The notes under the pieces are model-generated. The model had not been told where the DNA came from, did no database searches, and was given only the letters and a program-made list of their open reading frames with translations. A stretch of DNA of 64,000 bases from an uncultured Naasia sp. (GTDB taxonomy: Bacteria; Actinomycetota; Actinomycetes; Actinomycetales; Microbacteriaceae). Of this stretch, positions 1 to 8,281 are shown piece after piece (the stretch's first letter is position 1; each line of letters opens with the position of its first letter). Made by a program: the position numbers and the translations under genes. The stretch is from the NCBI GenBank assembly GCA_913778905.1, contig CAJYYA010000016.1:248001-312000 (forward strand). The letters run 5' to 3'.

Positions 1-32
1 CGCTCCTACTCGACGACCGTGGAATGCACGGA

Positions 33-86
33 GGTCGAGTAGCGGAGCGTACCGAGACCGGCCGAGTAGCGGAGCGTATCGAGGCC
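33..86. repeat. Tandem 27-bp intergenic repeat (family E)
   Basis: Two 27-bp units lie head to tail: GGTCGAGTAGCGGAGCGTAC plus CGAGACC, then a copy starting GGCCGAGTAG and ending CGAGGCC. Related units occur near 38.2-38.3 kb, so this is a dispersed family. It lies just past the stop codon of the ABC permease, where a terminator would be expected. Bases 1-32 show nothing else I can identify. Confidence 0.75.
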
Positions 87-97
87 CCCAGTAGGAC

Positions 98-925
98 CTA
101 CGAGTTCTCCTTGCGGAAGGTGCGGGTGCCGGCCCAGATCGCGAGGCCGGTCAGGACGAGCGTCCACACGATGCCCCACAGCACGTTGGCGGTGGCGAAG
201 TCGGAGGCGAACGCGTCGCGGGTGGCGTTGACGATGTACTTCGTGGGCATGAAGTCGCTGAGGGTGATCAGCCAGTCGGGAGCTCCGCTCTGCGCACTGA
301 TCGGCAGCAGGATGCCGGACAGCAGCAGCACGGGCAGTGCGATGCTGTTGATGAGCGGCGCCATGACGTCCTCGCTCTTGGTCGTCAGCGCGAGCGCGTT
401 GGAGGCGCAGGCGCAGGCGGTGCCGAGCAGCACCACGATGACGAGGCCGAGCAGCATGCCGCCGACCGAGGCGCGGAGTCCGAACAGGAACGCCATCGCG
501 ATCAGCACGACGCCCTGCACGAACAGCTGCAGGACGTCGCGCAGCACGCGCCCGATCAGGAGCGCCGTGCGGTTCGCCGGGGTCACCCGCTCGGCCTCGA
601 TCACGCCGGAGCGCCACTCCGAGATGAGTGAGAAGCCCGCGAAGAACGCACCGAAGATCCCGAGCTGCACCAGCAGACCCGGCACGAAGAACGTGTACGC
701 GTTCTCGGCGCCGATCTGCCCGGCGAGCGGCTCGAGCAGCGGTCCGAACAGCACCAGGTAGAGGATCGGCTGCATCAGGCCGATGATCACCCAGGCGGGG
801 TTGCGGACCGCGAGGCGGAACTGGCGGCGGAAGATGATGAGGGTGTCGCGGAAGAAGTTGGGACCCTTGGCGGGCTGAGGGGCCGGCATCGCGGTGGCGG
901 ATACACGGTTCTGCTGAGTGGTCAC
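98..925 (-). CDS. ABC-2 type (DrrB-like) exporter permease
   Basis: Membrane subunit of an ABC exporter, 275 residues. The GTG start (VTTQQNRVSAT) overlaps the TGA of the upstream ATPase by four bases, which sets the start and implies translational coupling. About six hydrophobic segments are visible, beginning with PAWVIIGLMQPILYLVLFGP, the usual opening of ABC-2 permeases, followed by a long loop with FFVPGLLVQLGIF. The family (DrrB and relatives) exports hydrophobic drugs or lipids together with a separate ATPase. The substrate cannot be read from the sequence. The longer track ORF is the same frame read back into the ATPase gene and is not a real extension. Confidence 0.88.
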   Translation of the reverse strand: MTTQQNRVSATAMPAPQPAKGPNFFRDTLIIFRRQFRLAVRNPAWVIIGLMQPILYLVLFGPLLEPLAGQIGAENAYTFFVPGLLVQLGIFGAFFAGFSLISEWRSGVIEAERVTPANRTALLIGRVLRDVLQLFVQGVVLIAMAFLFGLRASVGGMLLGLVIVVLLGTACACASNALALTTKSEDVMAPLINSIALPVLLLSGILLPISAQSGAPDWLITLSDFMPTKYIVNATRDAFASDFATANVLWGIVWTLVLTGLAIWAGTRTFRKENS

Positions 926-1890
926 GCGCCCTCCCGGAGCGAGCGGCCGGTCACGGTGAGGAACACGTCGTCGAGCGTGGGCCGACGGACGTCGATGGAG
1001 ACGAGGCGCACATCCGCCCCGTCGAGCTCGCGCACGAGCCCCGGAAGGATCGTCGCGGCGGCGGGCACGCGCGCACTCACGGTGTGGCCGTCGACTTCGG
1101 GATCCGAGGATCCCGCGGCGCGGAGTTGCCGGACCGCCGCCTCGACCTCGTGCGGCGCGCTGACCTCGAGGAGCACGAGGTCGCCCGAGATCTGCTGCTT
1201 CAGCGCCTCGGGGGTGTCGCTCGCGACGATCACGCCCTTGTCGATCACGAGGATCCGATCGCAGAGGGCGTCGGCCTCGTCGAGGTAGTGCGTCGTGAGG
1301 AAGACGGTGTTGCCGCGCACGTTCCGCAGGTCGGAGATGTGCGTCCAGAGATTGGCACGCGCCTGCGGGTCGAGGCCCGTGGTGGGCTCGTCGAGGAAGA
1401 CGAGCTTCGGGTCGTGCACGAGGCCCATCGCGATGTCGAGGCGCCGACGCTGGCCCCCGGACATGGCCTTCGGCTGCCGCTCCCAGAGGCCGCCGAGGTC
1501 GAGCTGCTCGAACAGCTCCTTGCCGCGGGCTTCTGCCCGGGCCTTGCTGATGCCGTAGAGCAGGCCGTGATCGACGACCTCCTCTCCGGCGCGCGCTTCG
1601 GGGGCGGTGGATCCGCTCTGCGAGACGTAGCCGATGTTGCGGCGGACGTCGACGGGGTTGGTGGCGACGTCGTATCCCGCGACGGTCGCGGATCCCGATG
1701 TCGGTTTGAGCAGCGTGGTCAGCATGCGCAGGGTCGTCGTCTTGCCCGCTCCGTTGGGGCCGAGGAAGCCGACGATCTCGCCCTCCTCGACGGTGAGGTC
1801 GACGCCCGCGACGGCGACCACGTCTTCCGCGTTGCGCCCCCGCTTGGCGGGGAAGGTACGCGCCAGAGCGCGTGCTTCGATGATGGCCAT
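922..1890 (-). CDS. ABC exporter ATP-binding subunit (DrrA-like)
   Basis: ATPase of 322 residues that powers the permease encoded immediately downstream. It has a Walker A (GPNGAGKTT), the ABC signature (MSGGQRRRLD), a Walker B (KLVFLDEPTTGLDP) and the H-loop (LTTHYLDEADAL). A C-terminal domain of about 90 residues after the nucleotide-binding domain matches the DrrA1 type. The start is the ATG of MAIIEARAL, preceded by GAGGAG at good spacing. The longer track ORF reads into the intergenic region and the divergent gene. Transcription runs away from the second exporter at 2098. Confidence 0.9.
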   Translation of the reverse strand: MAIIEARALARTFPAKRGRNAEDVVAVAGVDLTVEEGEIVGFLGPNGAGKTTTLRMLTTLLKPTSGSATVAGYDVATNPVDVRRNIGYVSQSGSTAPEARAGEEVVDHGLLYGISKARAEARGKELFEQLDLGGLWERQPKAMSGGQRRRLDIAMGLVHDPKLVFLDEPTTGLDPQARANLWTHISDLRNVRGNTVFLTTHYLDEADALCDRILVIDKGVIVASDTPEALKQQISGDLVLLEVSAPHEVEAAVRQLRAAGSSDPEVDGHTVSARVPAAATILPGLVRELDGADVRLVSIDVRRPTLDDVFLTVTGRSLREGA

Positions 1891-2018
1891 CCGGCTCCTC
1901 GCTCGTCTTCTCTGCTGACAGGACGCACTCATCGCGATCCACGGCGCGCCCATTCTGGACCTCCAGCGGGGGCGCGAGCAACACTGAAATGGGGCGCCCG
2001 CGGAACGGGTTGCGCCGC

Positions 2019-2038
2019 CATCCACCGATCGGTGGATG
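2019..2038. promoter_or_regulatory. 20-bp perfect palindrome between divergent exporters
   Basis: CATCCACCGATCGGTGGATG is identical to its own reverse complement over 20 bases. It lies in the 207-bp gap between the two divergent ABC operons, 60 bp before the rightward start. The size and symmetry suit a dimeric repressor or activator site. Which protein binds is not known. The response regulator encoded at 5164 is one candidate. Confidence 0.5.
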
Positions 2039-2097
2039 CCCGCACTCGTCCGCTCGACGGCTACCGCTGCGCCTCGGGTGCGAGGAGCATGGCCTGC

Positions 2098-3051
2098 ATG
2101 ATCACCACCCTCTCCGGCGGCCCCGTCGTGACCGTCGAGTCGCTGGCCAAGACATACGGCTCCTTCACCGCCCTGCGCGACGTGAGCTTCGACATCGCCC
2201 GCGGGGAGACGTTCGCTCTCCTCGGTCCGAACGGCGCGGGCAAGTCGTCCACCATCGAGATCCTCGAGGGCTTCCGCGACCGCACCGGCGGACGGGTGAG
2301 TGTGCTCGGCTCCGACCCGCAGAAGGGCGACCTCGACTGGCGCGCCCGCCTCGGCATCGTCCTGCAGAGCACGGGCGAGCCCGGCAACGTAACGGTGCGC
2401 GAGCAGTTGACCCACTTCGCCGGGATGTACCCGAACCCCCGCCGGGTCGACGACGTGATCGAGGCGGTCGGGCTGACCGACAAGGCGAAGACGCGGATCC
2501 GCGCCCTCTCGGGCGGGCAACGCCGTCGCGTGGATGTCGCGCTCGGCATCGTCGGACGCCCCGAGCTGCTGTTCCTCGACGAGCCGACCACCGGCTTCGA
2601 TCCGGAAGCCCGCCGCCAGTTCTGGGATCTGATCCGCGACCTCCAGGCCGAGGGGACCAGCATCCTGCTCACCACCCACTACCTCGACGAGGCGGCGCAA
2701 CTGAGCGACCGCGCAGCAGTGATCGCGGGAGGCCGCATGCTCGCCTACGGTCCCATCGACTCGCTCGGCGGCGAGGAGGCCCGCATCCCGAAGGTGCGCT
2801 GGCGGGAGGGCGACCGGCTGCACGAGGAGCGCGCCGCGGAGCCCGCCGCCTTCGTCAGCGCCCTCGCCGCGCGACTCGGCGGCGAACCGACAGCGCTCGA
2901 AGTCGTGCGCCCCAGCCTCGAGGACATCTATCTCGAGCTCGTTCAGACCGACGAGTCGGCAAGCGCCGCGACGCCGTCCCCCGACCTCGCCGATCTCCCG
3001 GCCGACACCACGAGCCGCGCTGCGGCAGCCCAGACAGGATCCCGCCGATGA
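2098..3051 (+). CDS. ABC exporter ATP-binding subunit
   Basis: ATPase of 317 residues, first gene of a four-gene operon. Visible motifs are Walker A (GPNGAGKSST), signature (LSGGQRRRVDVA), Walker B (LLFLDEPTTGFDPEA) and H-loop (LTTHYLDEA). A C-terminal accessory region ends in a low-complexity Ala/Thr-rich tail. The ATG at 2098 (MITTLSGG) is chosen over 2089 because GAGGAG at 2082-2087 is ten bases away from it and only one base from the earlier ATG. The stop overlaps the permease start as ATGA. It is not a close copy of the ATPase at 922, so the two exporters probably have different substrates. Confidence 0.88.
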   Translation: MITTLSGGPVVTVESLAKTYGSFTALRDVSFDIARGETFALLGPNGAGKSSTIEILEGFRDRTGGRVSVLGSDPQKGDLDWRARLGIVLQSTGEPGNVTVREQLTHFAGMYPNPRRVDDVIEAVGLTDKAKTRIRALSGGQRRRVDVALGIVGRPELLFLDEPTTGFDPEARRQFWDLIRDLQAEGTSILLTTHYLDEAAQLSDRAAVIAGGRMLAYGPIDSLGGEEARIPKVRWREGDRLHEERAAEPAAFVSALAARLGGEPTALEVVRPSLEDIYLELVQTDESASAATPSPDLADLPADTTSRAAAAQTGSRR

Positions 3052-3923
3052 GCACCACCGCAACGCCGTCCCGCTCGGCCTCCCCCGCGCCGGCCGCTGC
3101 CTCCAGCCGCCCAGGTGTGCTGAAACTGGGCGCCTCTCGCACCGCATACGAGGTGCGGGTGTATTTCCGTCAGGCGGACTCCCTGTTCTTCACGTTCCTC
3201 TTCCCGAGCGTGCTGTTCGTGATCTTCGCGGTCGCGTTCGGGTCGAGCGGCAACGTCGGGACCGCCCCCGACGGGACGGGCGGCATCTCGATGGCGGCGT
3301 ACTACCTCCCCGGCATGGCAGCGGCGGGTGTGCTGCTGAGCGGCATCCAGAACCTCGCGGTCGACATCGCGACCGAGCGCAGCGACGGCACTCTCAAGCG
3401 GCTGGCGGGGACTCCGCTGCCGGTCCCCGCCTACTTCCTGGGCAAGTTCGGTCAGGTCGTCGTGACCTCGATCCTGCAGCTCGCCCTGCTGTTCGCCGTG
3501 GCCGCCATCGGTTTCGGGGTCGAGCTGCCGTCCGATTCCGAGCACTGGCTGCGTTTCGCGGGCATCTACGCGGTCGGAATCGCCGTCTCGACCGCCCTGG
3601 GCATCGCCCTGTCCGGTCTCCCCCGCTCGGGGAAGAGCGCCTCGGCGGTCATCGTGCCCGTGCTTCTGGTGCTCCAGTTCCTGTCCGGCGTCTACATCCA
3701 GTTCAGCGTGCTCCCCGAGTGGCTGCAGAACTTCGCGTCGATCTTCCCGCTCAAATGGATCGCGCAGGGGATGCGTTCGGCGCTCCTCCCCGAGACCTTC
3801 GCGGCGGGTGAGCCGGGCGGCACATGGGACTTCGGCATGATGGGACTCGTGCTGGGCGTCTGGCTCGTGGCCGGTATCACGCTGAGCCTCTGGACGTTCC
3901 GCTGGAACCGGAAGGACGCATGA
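3048..3923 (+). CDS. ABC-2 type exporter permease
   Basis: Membrane partner of the ATPase at 2098, 291 residues. It opens with a Ser/Ala/Pro-rich cytoplasmic tail. Six hydrophobic segments follow, starting with FFTFLFPSVLFVIFAVAFG, with the loop YYLPGMAAAGVLLSGIQN typical of ABC-2 permeases. The C-terminus WTFRWNRKDA is positively charged. ATGA overlaps with the genes on both sides show that the exporter and the two-component system form one translationally coupled unit. In other actinobacteria and Firmicutes such modules often respond to cell-envelope stress or export antimicrobials; that role is an inference here. Confidence 0.86.
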   Translation: MSTTATPSRSASPAPAAASSRPGVLKLGASRTAYEVRVYFRQADSLFFTFLFPSVLFVIFAVAFGSSGNVGTAPDGTGGISMAAYYLPGMAAAGVLLSGIQNLAVDIATERSDGTLKRLAGTPLPVPAYFLGKFGQVVVTSILQLALLFAVAAIGFGVELPSDSEHWLRFAGIYAVGIAVSTALGIALSGLPRSGKSASAVIVPVLLVLQFLSGVYIQFSVLPEWLQNFASIFPLKWIAQGMRSALLPETFAAGEPGGTWDFGMMGLVLGVWLVAGITLSLWTFRWNRKDA

Positions 3924-5167
3924 CCCCTCAGTCCGTCGCGACCACGTTGCGGGTTCGCACCCGCCTCGACTGCGAGACCGACGGATTCGACGACAGTGTG
4001 CAGAGCCGCTGGTGGGATGTGGCGTTCCTCGGAGTCCCGGCCATCGCAGCCGGGGTCGTTCTCGTCGGCGGAACCGACGCCGGCGACCTCGTCTCGGTCA
4101 CCGCCCTCCTCGGCATGGTGGCGCTCTGGGGTCTGTTCCGTCTGCTTCAACAGCGCTCGTCCTCAGCGGCGGCGGTCATCCAAGTCCTGCTTCCCCTTCT
4201 CAGCGTCGTCGCCATCGCCGGCTCGCCGAATGCGGGCGTCATCCAGGCGCTCGTGTTCCCGTTCATCTGGACGGTCGCCGCGACCTACCGACTCGCGATG
4301 GCCTACAACCTGGCGTTCGGTATCGCCTCGTTCTCCGCCTTCGCCGTCGGACTCGGAACCGCCACGGGGCAGGGGATCTCCGCCTCCGTCCTCGTCTCCG
4401 CGGCCGGCATCGCGGGGTTCTCCCTCATCTTCAGCGTCGCCTTCGGCACGTGGATCACTCGGATCTCGTTGTGGGGCGCGGAGAGAGCTCGTCTGCTCGC
4501 CGAGCTGACCGCCGCGCAGGACGATCTCGCCGCAGCACACCGCGGGTCCGGCGAGCGCCTCGAGCGCGAACGGATCAGCCGTGAGCTGCACGACACCCTC
4601 ACCCAGAGCCTGGCCGGCCTCGTCATGCTGTCGCAACGGGCCACTCGTCTGGCCGGCGCCGAACAGCCCGACCTGACCGCGCTTCGCACCCAGCTGGCCC
4701 TCGTCGACGACGTCGCCCGGGAAGCCCTGGGCGAGGCCCGCGCCGTCGTGGCGTCGTCCGCATCGCTGCAGGTGGATCGCGGACTCGCGGCCGCACTGTC
4801 TCTGCTCGCCGAGCGGATGACCCGCGAGACCGGCATCCGCGTCGAATGCACCGTCACCGCATCCACCTCACGCGAACTCGAAGTCGTGCTGCTGCGATGC
4901 GCACAGGAGGCGCTCGCGAACGTCCGCAAGCATTCGGGTGCGACCAGGGCCTGTGTCGACGTGGGGACCGATGAGGCGGACCTGACCCTGTCCGTCACGG
5001 ACGACGGCATCGGTTTCGACCGACCGGAGGAGGCTGCATCTCGCGGCTTCGGACTCTCCGGCATGAGCGAACGACTCGCCCTCGTCGGCGGGAGTCTCGA
5101 CGTCTCGACCACGTCCAGCGGCGGCGCGCGTCTCGTCATCACGATCCCCGGAGGAGTGCAGCGATGA
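3920..5167 (+). CDS. NarL-type sensor histidine kinase
   Basis: Membrane-bound sensor kinase, 415 residues. The N-terminal half carries five to six hydrophobic segments with very short loops, so there is no large extracellular sensor domain. The HisKA_3 dimerisation helix follows, with the phospho-accepting histidine in ISRELHDTLTQSLAG (about residue 224). The HATPase region shows an N-box (EALANVRKHSGA), a G1 box (DDGIGFD) and a G2 box (GFGLSGMSERL). The ATG at 3920 overlaps the permease stop as ATGA. Kinases of this intramembrane type often sense the state of the adjacent transporter or the membrane rather than a soluble ligand. Confidence 0.9.
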   Translation: MTPQSVATTLRVRTRLDCETDGFDDSVQSRWWDVAFLGVPAIAAGVVLVGGTDAGDLVSVTALLGMVALWGLFRLLQQRSSSAAAVIQVLLPLLSVVAIAGSPNAGVIQALVFPFIWTVAATYRLAMAYNLAFGIASFSAFAVGLGTATGQGISASVLVSAAGIAGFSLIFSVAFGTWITRISLWGAERARLLAELTAAQDDLAAAHRGSGERLERERISRELHDTLTQSLAGLVMLSQRATRLAGAEQPDLTALRTQLALVDDVAREALGEARAVVASSASLQVDRGLAAALSLLAERMTRETGIRVECTVTASTSRELEVVLLRCAQEALANVRKHSGATRACVDVGTDEADLTLSVTDDGIGFDRPEEAASRGFGLSGMSERLALVGGSLDVSTTSSGGARLVITIPGGVQR

Positions 5168-5898
5168 TCGTCGAACCGAATCGCAGCGGGTACACAGCGG
5201 CGGGGTCGGGACCGCGCGCTTCCGAGCCGCGAAGCTCGCAGCCCGGTGACGACGGCGCCGCAACCCCCGTCGTCCGCGTGCTCGTCGCCGACGATCATCC
5301 GATCGTGCGCTCGGGGATCGTGGCGCTGCTGGCAGCGCACCCCGCCATCGATGTGGTGGGGGAGGCGGGCGACGGTCAGACCGCGGTCGACCTCGCCATC
5401 GAGCTCCGCCCCGACGTCGTGCTGATGGACTTGCAGATGCCCCGTCTGACAGGTGCCGAGGCGACCGAACTGATCCTCCGCCACGACCCGACCCGACGGG
5501 TGCTCGTCCTCACGACCTTCGAGACCGACGATCAGATCCTCGCCGCGATCTCGGCGGGAGCGAGCGGGTATCTGCTGAAGGCCGCCCCGGAGGACGAGAT
5601 CGTGACCGGGATCCTTTCGGCGGCCCGCGGCGACACCGTTCTCGCCCCGTCCATCGCCGCGAGCCTGGTGGCGTCGATGCGCCGCGACAGCGCCCCTGCT
5701 CCGCGCCTGAGCCCGCGAGAGACTTCGGTGCTGCAGCTCGTGGCAGCCGGCCGCAGCAATCCGGAGATCGCGCGAGAACTCTTCATCGGCGAGGCGACCG
5801 TCAAGACGCACCTGTTGCACGTGTTCGAGAAGCTCGGCGTCTCGGACCGCACCCGTGCGGTCACCCTCGCCCTCGAGCTGGGCCTCCTCCCCCGCTGA
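5164..5898 (+). CDS. NarL/FixJ-family response regulator
   Basis: Cognate regulator of the kinase at 3920, with an ATGA overlap. It is 244 residues. An unusual, poorly ordered 36-residue N-terminal extension precedes the receiver domain (VLVADDHPIVRSG). The acceptor is D89 in VVLMDLQMP and the conserved Lys lies in GYLLKA. The C-terminal LuxR-type helix-turn-helix is LSPRETSVLQLVAAGRSNPE with VKTHLLHVFEKLGVSDRT. Because the genes are fused into one operon with the exporter, autoregulation of the exporter promoter is the obvious model. The palindrome at 2019 is a possible site. Confidence 0.9.
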   Translation: MIVEPNRSGYTAAGSGPRASEPRSSQPGDDGAATPVVRVLVADDHPIVRSGIVALLAAHPAIDVVGEAGDGQTAVDLAIELRPDVVLMDLQMPRLTGAEATELILRHDPTRRVLVLTTFETDDQILAAISAGASGYLLKAAPEDEIVTGILSAARGDTVLAPSIAASLVASMRRDSAPAPRLSPRETSVLQLVAAGRSNPEIARELFIGEATVKTHLLHVFEKLGVSDRTRAVTLALELGLLPR

Positions 5899-5918
5899 AC
5901 ACCCCGCACCGTCCCGCC

Positions 5919-6072
5919 ACTGAACACATGCAGGAGGTGGAGAAACGAATGCAGGACCCGCCGCCCGAAGTGCAGGACGGCCGATCCGGCTGGCCCGCAA
6001 TCACGGGGATCGGATAGATGGCGCGGATGTCGGATCCTGCATTCCGCTCGCGACTCCTGCATTTGTTCAGCG
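5919..6072. repeat. Palindromic repeat element, family A copy 1
   Basis: The element lies between convergent genes (response regulator and murB). It opens with CTGAACACATGCAGGA, has further ATGCAGGA/GTGCAGGA copies on its left side, and ends with TCCTGCATTTGTTCAG in inverse orientation plus another inverted TCCTGCAT. The same architecture recurs at 27435. The arms can pair to form a long stem, fitting a bidirectional terminator or REP-like element. Confidence 0.7.
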
Positions 6073-6093
6073 GCGCCGCGATGCAGGGAGGGA

Positions 6094-7275
6094 TCAGATG
6101 CTGAGGCCGACCAGCACGGGCTCGGGGTGGAGGAGCACGCCGAACTCGGTCTGGACCATGGCGCGGACGTAACGCGCGAGCTCGACGACCTCCTCGGCCT
6201 TCGCTCCGCCTCGGTTCGTCAGCGCGAGGGTGTGCTTCGACGAGATGGCGGCTCGCGAGCCGGGGAGCGAGAAACCACGACGGACGCCTGCGTGCTCGAT
6301 GAGCCAAGCGGCACTCAGCTTGACCCGGTACTCGGCCGGGTCGCGGTGCGGTGGCACGACGGGGTCGCTGCCGAGCGGTGTCACGATGTCCGGCTGGTCG
6401 AGGGTCGTCGGCCAGCGCGGCGCATCGTCCGGCAGCGTGCGCGCGAAGCGCTCCGACACGATGGGGTTCGTGAAGAACGATCCCGCGCTCACCGAGTCCT
6501 GGTCGTCGGCGTCCAGAACCATGCCCTTGCTGCGGCGGAGTTCGAGAACCGCGTCGCGCAGAGCCTGGATCGGGACACGGTCACCGAGACGCGCGCCCAG
6601 CGACTGAGCCAGCTGCGCGTAGCCGATGGGCTGGCCCAGTGACTTCGGACCCGCATCGTGGAGTTCGAACTCCACCGCGGTGACGATCCCGGCGCGCCCC
6701 TGCTTGAAGACCGACGTGCGGTAGCCGAGGCCCAACTCGCACGCCGGGATGCGGACGGGGGCATCTGCGAAGGAGTCGAGGAAGTCGACGGCGACGAGGG
6801 ACGAAGCGAGCTCCTGCCCGTACGCCCCGATGTTCTGGATGGGCGAAGCCCCGGTAGCGCCCGGGATACCGGACAGCGCTTCGAGACCGGACCAACCGCG
6901 TTCGACCGTTTCCGCGACGAGCTCGTCCCAGGGGTGTCCGGCCTGCACGCGGATGCGGACCCGCTCCTCGTTCGGGGACTGGATCCGTTCGCGTGCTGCG
7001 GGTGCCTGCGCGAACGCGGGGATCGACGACTCTCGGGTCTCGGGCGGCAGGACCTCGATCCCGCGAGACAGCGTGCGGATGACGGTTCCGTCGAATCCGT
7101 CGTCGCTGACGACCATGTTGGAGCCGCCGCCGAGGACGAACCAGTCGTCCCCGTCGGCCCACACCTGGCGCGCCGCCTCGACGAGCTCGGTCTCGGTCGT
7201 CGCGTCGATCATGGCCGCCGCAGAGCCGCCCACCCGCAGGGTGGTGAATTCGGAGAGCGGCGGCGTGGAGGTCAT
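6094..7275 (-). CDS. murB: UDP-N-acetylenolpyruvoylglucosamine reductase
   Basis: FAD enzyme of peptidoglycan precursor synthesis that reduces UDP-GlcNAc-enolpyruvate to UDP-MurNAc with NADPH, in the cytosol. The protein is 393 residues. FAD-binding motifs are visible (FVLGGGSNMVV; LSGIPGATGASPIQNIGAYG). YRTSVFK and SAGSFFTNP are the substrate and catalytic region, the latter carrying the conserved serine. The C-terminus has SAAWLIEHAG, typical of MurB. The ATG at 7275 overlaps the upstream stop by one base (TGATG). The long track ORF extends into the MaoC gene in another frame and is not real. Confidence 0.95.
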   Translation of the reverse strand: MTSTPPLSEFTTLRVGGSAAAMIDATTETELVEAARQVWADGDDWFVLGGGSNMVVSDDGFDGTVIRTLSRGIEVLPPETRESSIPAFAQAPAARERIQSPNEERVRIRVQAGHPWDELVAETVERGWSGLEALSGIPGATGASPIQNIGAYGQELASSLVAVDFLDSFADAPVRIPACELGLGYRTSVFKQGRAGIVTAVEFELHDAGPKSLGQPIGYAQLAQSLGARLGDRVPIQALRDAVLELRRSKGMVLDADDQDSVSAGSFFTNPIVSERFARTLPDDAPRWPTTLDQPDIVTPLGSDPVVPPHRDPAEYRVKLSAAWLIEHAGVRRGFSLPGSRAAISSKHTLALTNRGGAKAEEVVELARYVRAMVQTEFGVLLHPEPVLVGLSI

Positions 7276-7709
7276 CAGGAGGCGTCGGATTCGAGCGACA
7301 CGACGACCTGGGCCTTGCCGAGCACAGTCGCCTCGTCGTAACGAACCGTCAGATCGATCCGCGCGGTCGCCTTCTCCGCATCCAGGGCTCCGACCTTGGC
7401 CGAGACCTCGAGCCGCGCCCCGGTCGCCGGGTCGACGACCACGGGTCGGGTGAAACGCACCTGGTAATCGACGACGTGTGCGGCACCGCCGGCCCACTCG
7501 ACGACAGGCTGCACGGCAGCGCCCATCGTGAGCATTCCGTGGGCGAGCACTCCGGGCAGACCGACCGAGGCCGCTACATCGTCGCGGTAGTGGATGGGGT
7601 TGAAGTCGCCGGACGCCCCGGCGTAGCGCACGAGGCTGTCGCGGCTCAGGTCGAGGGTCGCCTCGGCGACCACATCTCCGACGGTGAGTTCGCCGAATCG
7701 CGGGCTCAT
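7275..7709 (-). CDS. MaoC-like hydratase (HadB type)
   Basis: Single hot-dog-fold (R)-specific enoyl hydratase/dehydratase, 144 residues. The hydratase-2 signature is clear: YAGASGDFNPIHYRDD carries the catalytic Asp and His, followed by GVLAHGMLTMG. It is co-transcribed with the 148-residue partner just upstream (GTGA-like overlap around 7706-7709). Such pairs form a heterodimeric 3-hydroxyacyl dehydratase resembling HadAB of mycobacteria. In a bacterium without mycolic acids it would act in general fatty-acid elongation; the exact substrate is inferred. Confidence 0.85.
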   Translation of the reverse strand: MSPRFGELTVGDVVAEATLDLSRDSLVRYAGASGDFNPIHYRDDVAASVGLPGVLAHGMLTMGAAVQPVVEWAGGAAHVVDYQVRFTRPVVVDPATGARLEVSAKVGALDAEKATARIDLTVRYDEATVLGKAQVVVSLESDAS

Positions 7710-8152
7710 GCCTCTCCCCTCACGACGAGCGTGGACGTCGCCGTCACCACATGGGCGCCGGACGGATCGGTGACGACCGTGTCGGCCGTCACCATCGAGT
7801 TGCCGGCGAGGGTCTTGACCGACACGACCGTGAGCGTCGCGGTCAGCTCATCGCCGGCCACGATCGGGCGGGTGAAGCTGAAGCGCTGGTCGCCGTGCAC
7901 GACGCGACTGAAGTCGATACCCGCGTCGTCGTCGGCGAGAAGCTGCGCCAGCGCGTGCTCCTGTACGACGACCGCGAAGGTCGGCGGCGCGACGACGTCG
8001 TCGAATCCCGCGGCGCGAGCGGCCTCGACGTCGTGCGAGGTCGGGTCGGCCGACAGCACGGCGCGAGCGAACTCGCGTACCTTCTCACGGCCGACGAGGT
8101 AGGGCGAGGTGGCCGGGTACGAGCGACCGGCGAGATCGGGGTTCACTGACAT
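7706..8152 (-). CDS. MaoC N-terminal domain dehydratase (HadA type)
   Basis: Partner subunit of 148 residues in the FAS1-like dehydratase family. It begins MSVNPDLAGRSYPATSPYLV, the usual entrance to this family. It has the structural helix region VAPPTFAVVVQEHALAQLL and a beta-strand core (HGDQRFSFTRPIVAGDELTA), but lacks the catalytic D-H motif found in the neighbour. That is the known arrangement of the non-catalytic HadA/HadC-type subunit. The stop overlaps the MaoC start, so the two are coupled. Confidence 0.83.
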   Translation of the reverse strand: MSVNPDLAGRSYPATSPYLVGREKVREFARAVLSADPTSHDVEAARAAGFDDVVAPPTFAVVVQEHALAQLLADDDAGIDFSRVVHGDQRFSFTRPIVAGDELTATLTVVSVKTLAGNSMVTADTVVTDPSGAHVVTATSTLVVRGEA

Positions 8153-8194
8153 CGAGAGACAGTCTAGATTTCCGGAACCCCCGCCGGCCCCTCC

Positions 8195-8281
8195 TGTCGC
8201 TCAGCAGGACTTCCGACTCCTCAGCAGGACGAATACGGCGCATTCCTCCTGCTGAGCGACTGTTCCTCCTGCTGAGCGCTA
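8195..8281. repeat. Palindromic repeat (family D) at the alsD stop
   Basis: Two copies of a CTCAGCAGGA motif are followed by two inverted copies (TTCCTCCTGCTGAGCG). The outermost copy begins exactly at the TAG stop of the alsD gene when read on the minus strand (TAG then CGCTCAGCAGGAGGAA). It sits between two same-strand genes and would form nested hairpins downstream of alsD, so a terminator role is plausible. Confidence 0.65.

Noticed and set aside
24-761. 245-residue plus-strand ORF opposite the ABC permease
   Set aside because: It is the shadow of the minus-strand permease; composition is Ser/Thr/Arg-rich with no motif.
1989-3047. Long N-terminal extension of the permease ORF (1989..3923)
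   Set aside because: The first 350 codons are an out-of-frame reading of the ATPase gene at 2098; the true start overlaps its stop.
5919-6072. CRISPR array for the repeated ATGCAGGA motifs
   Set aside because: Repeats are short, irregularly spaced and in both orientations; no cas genes in the window.
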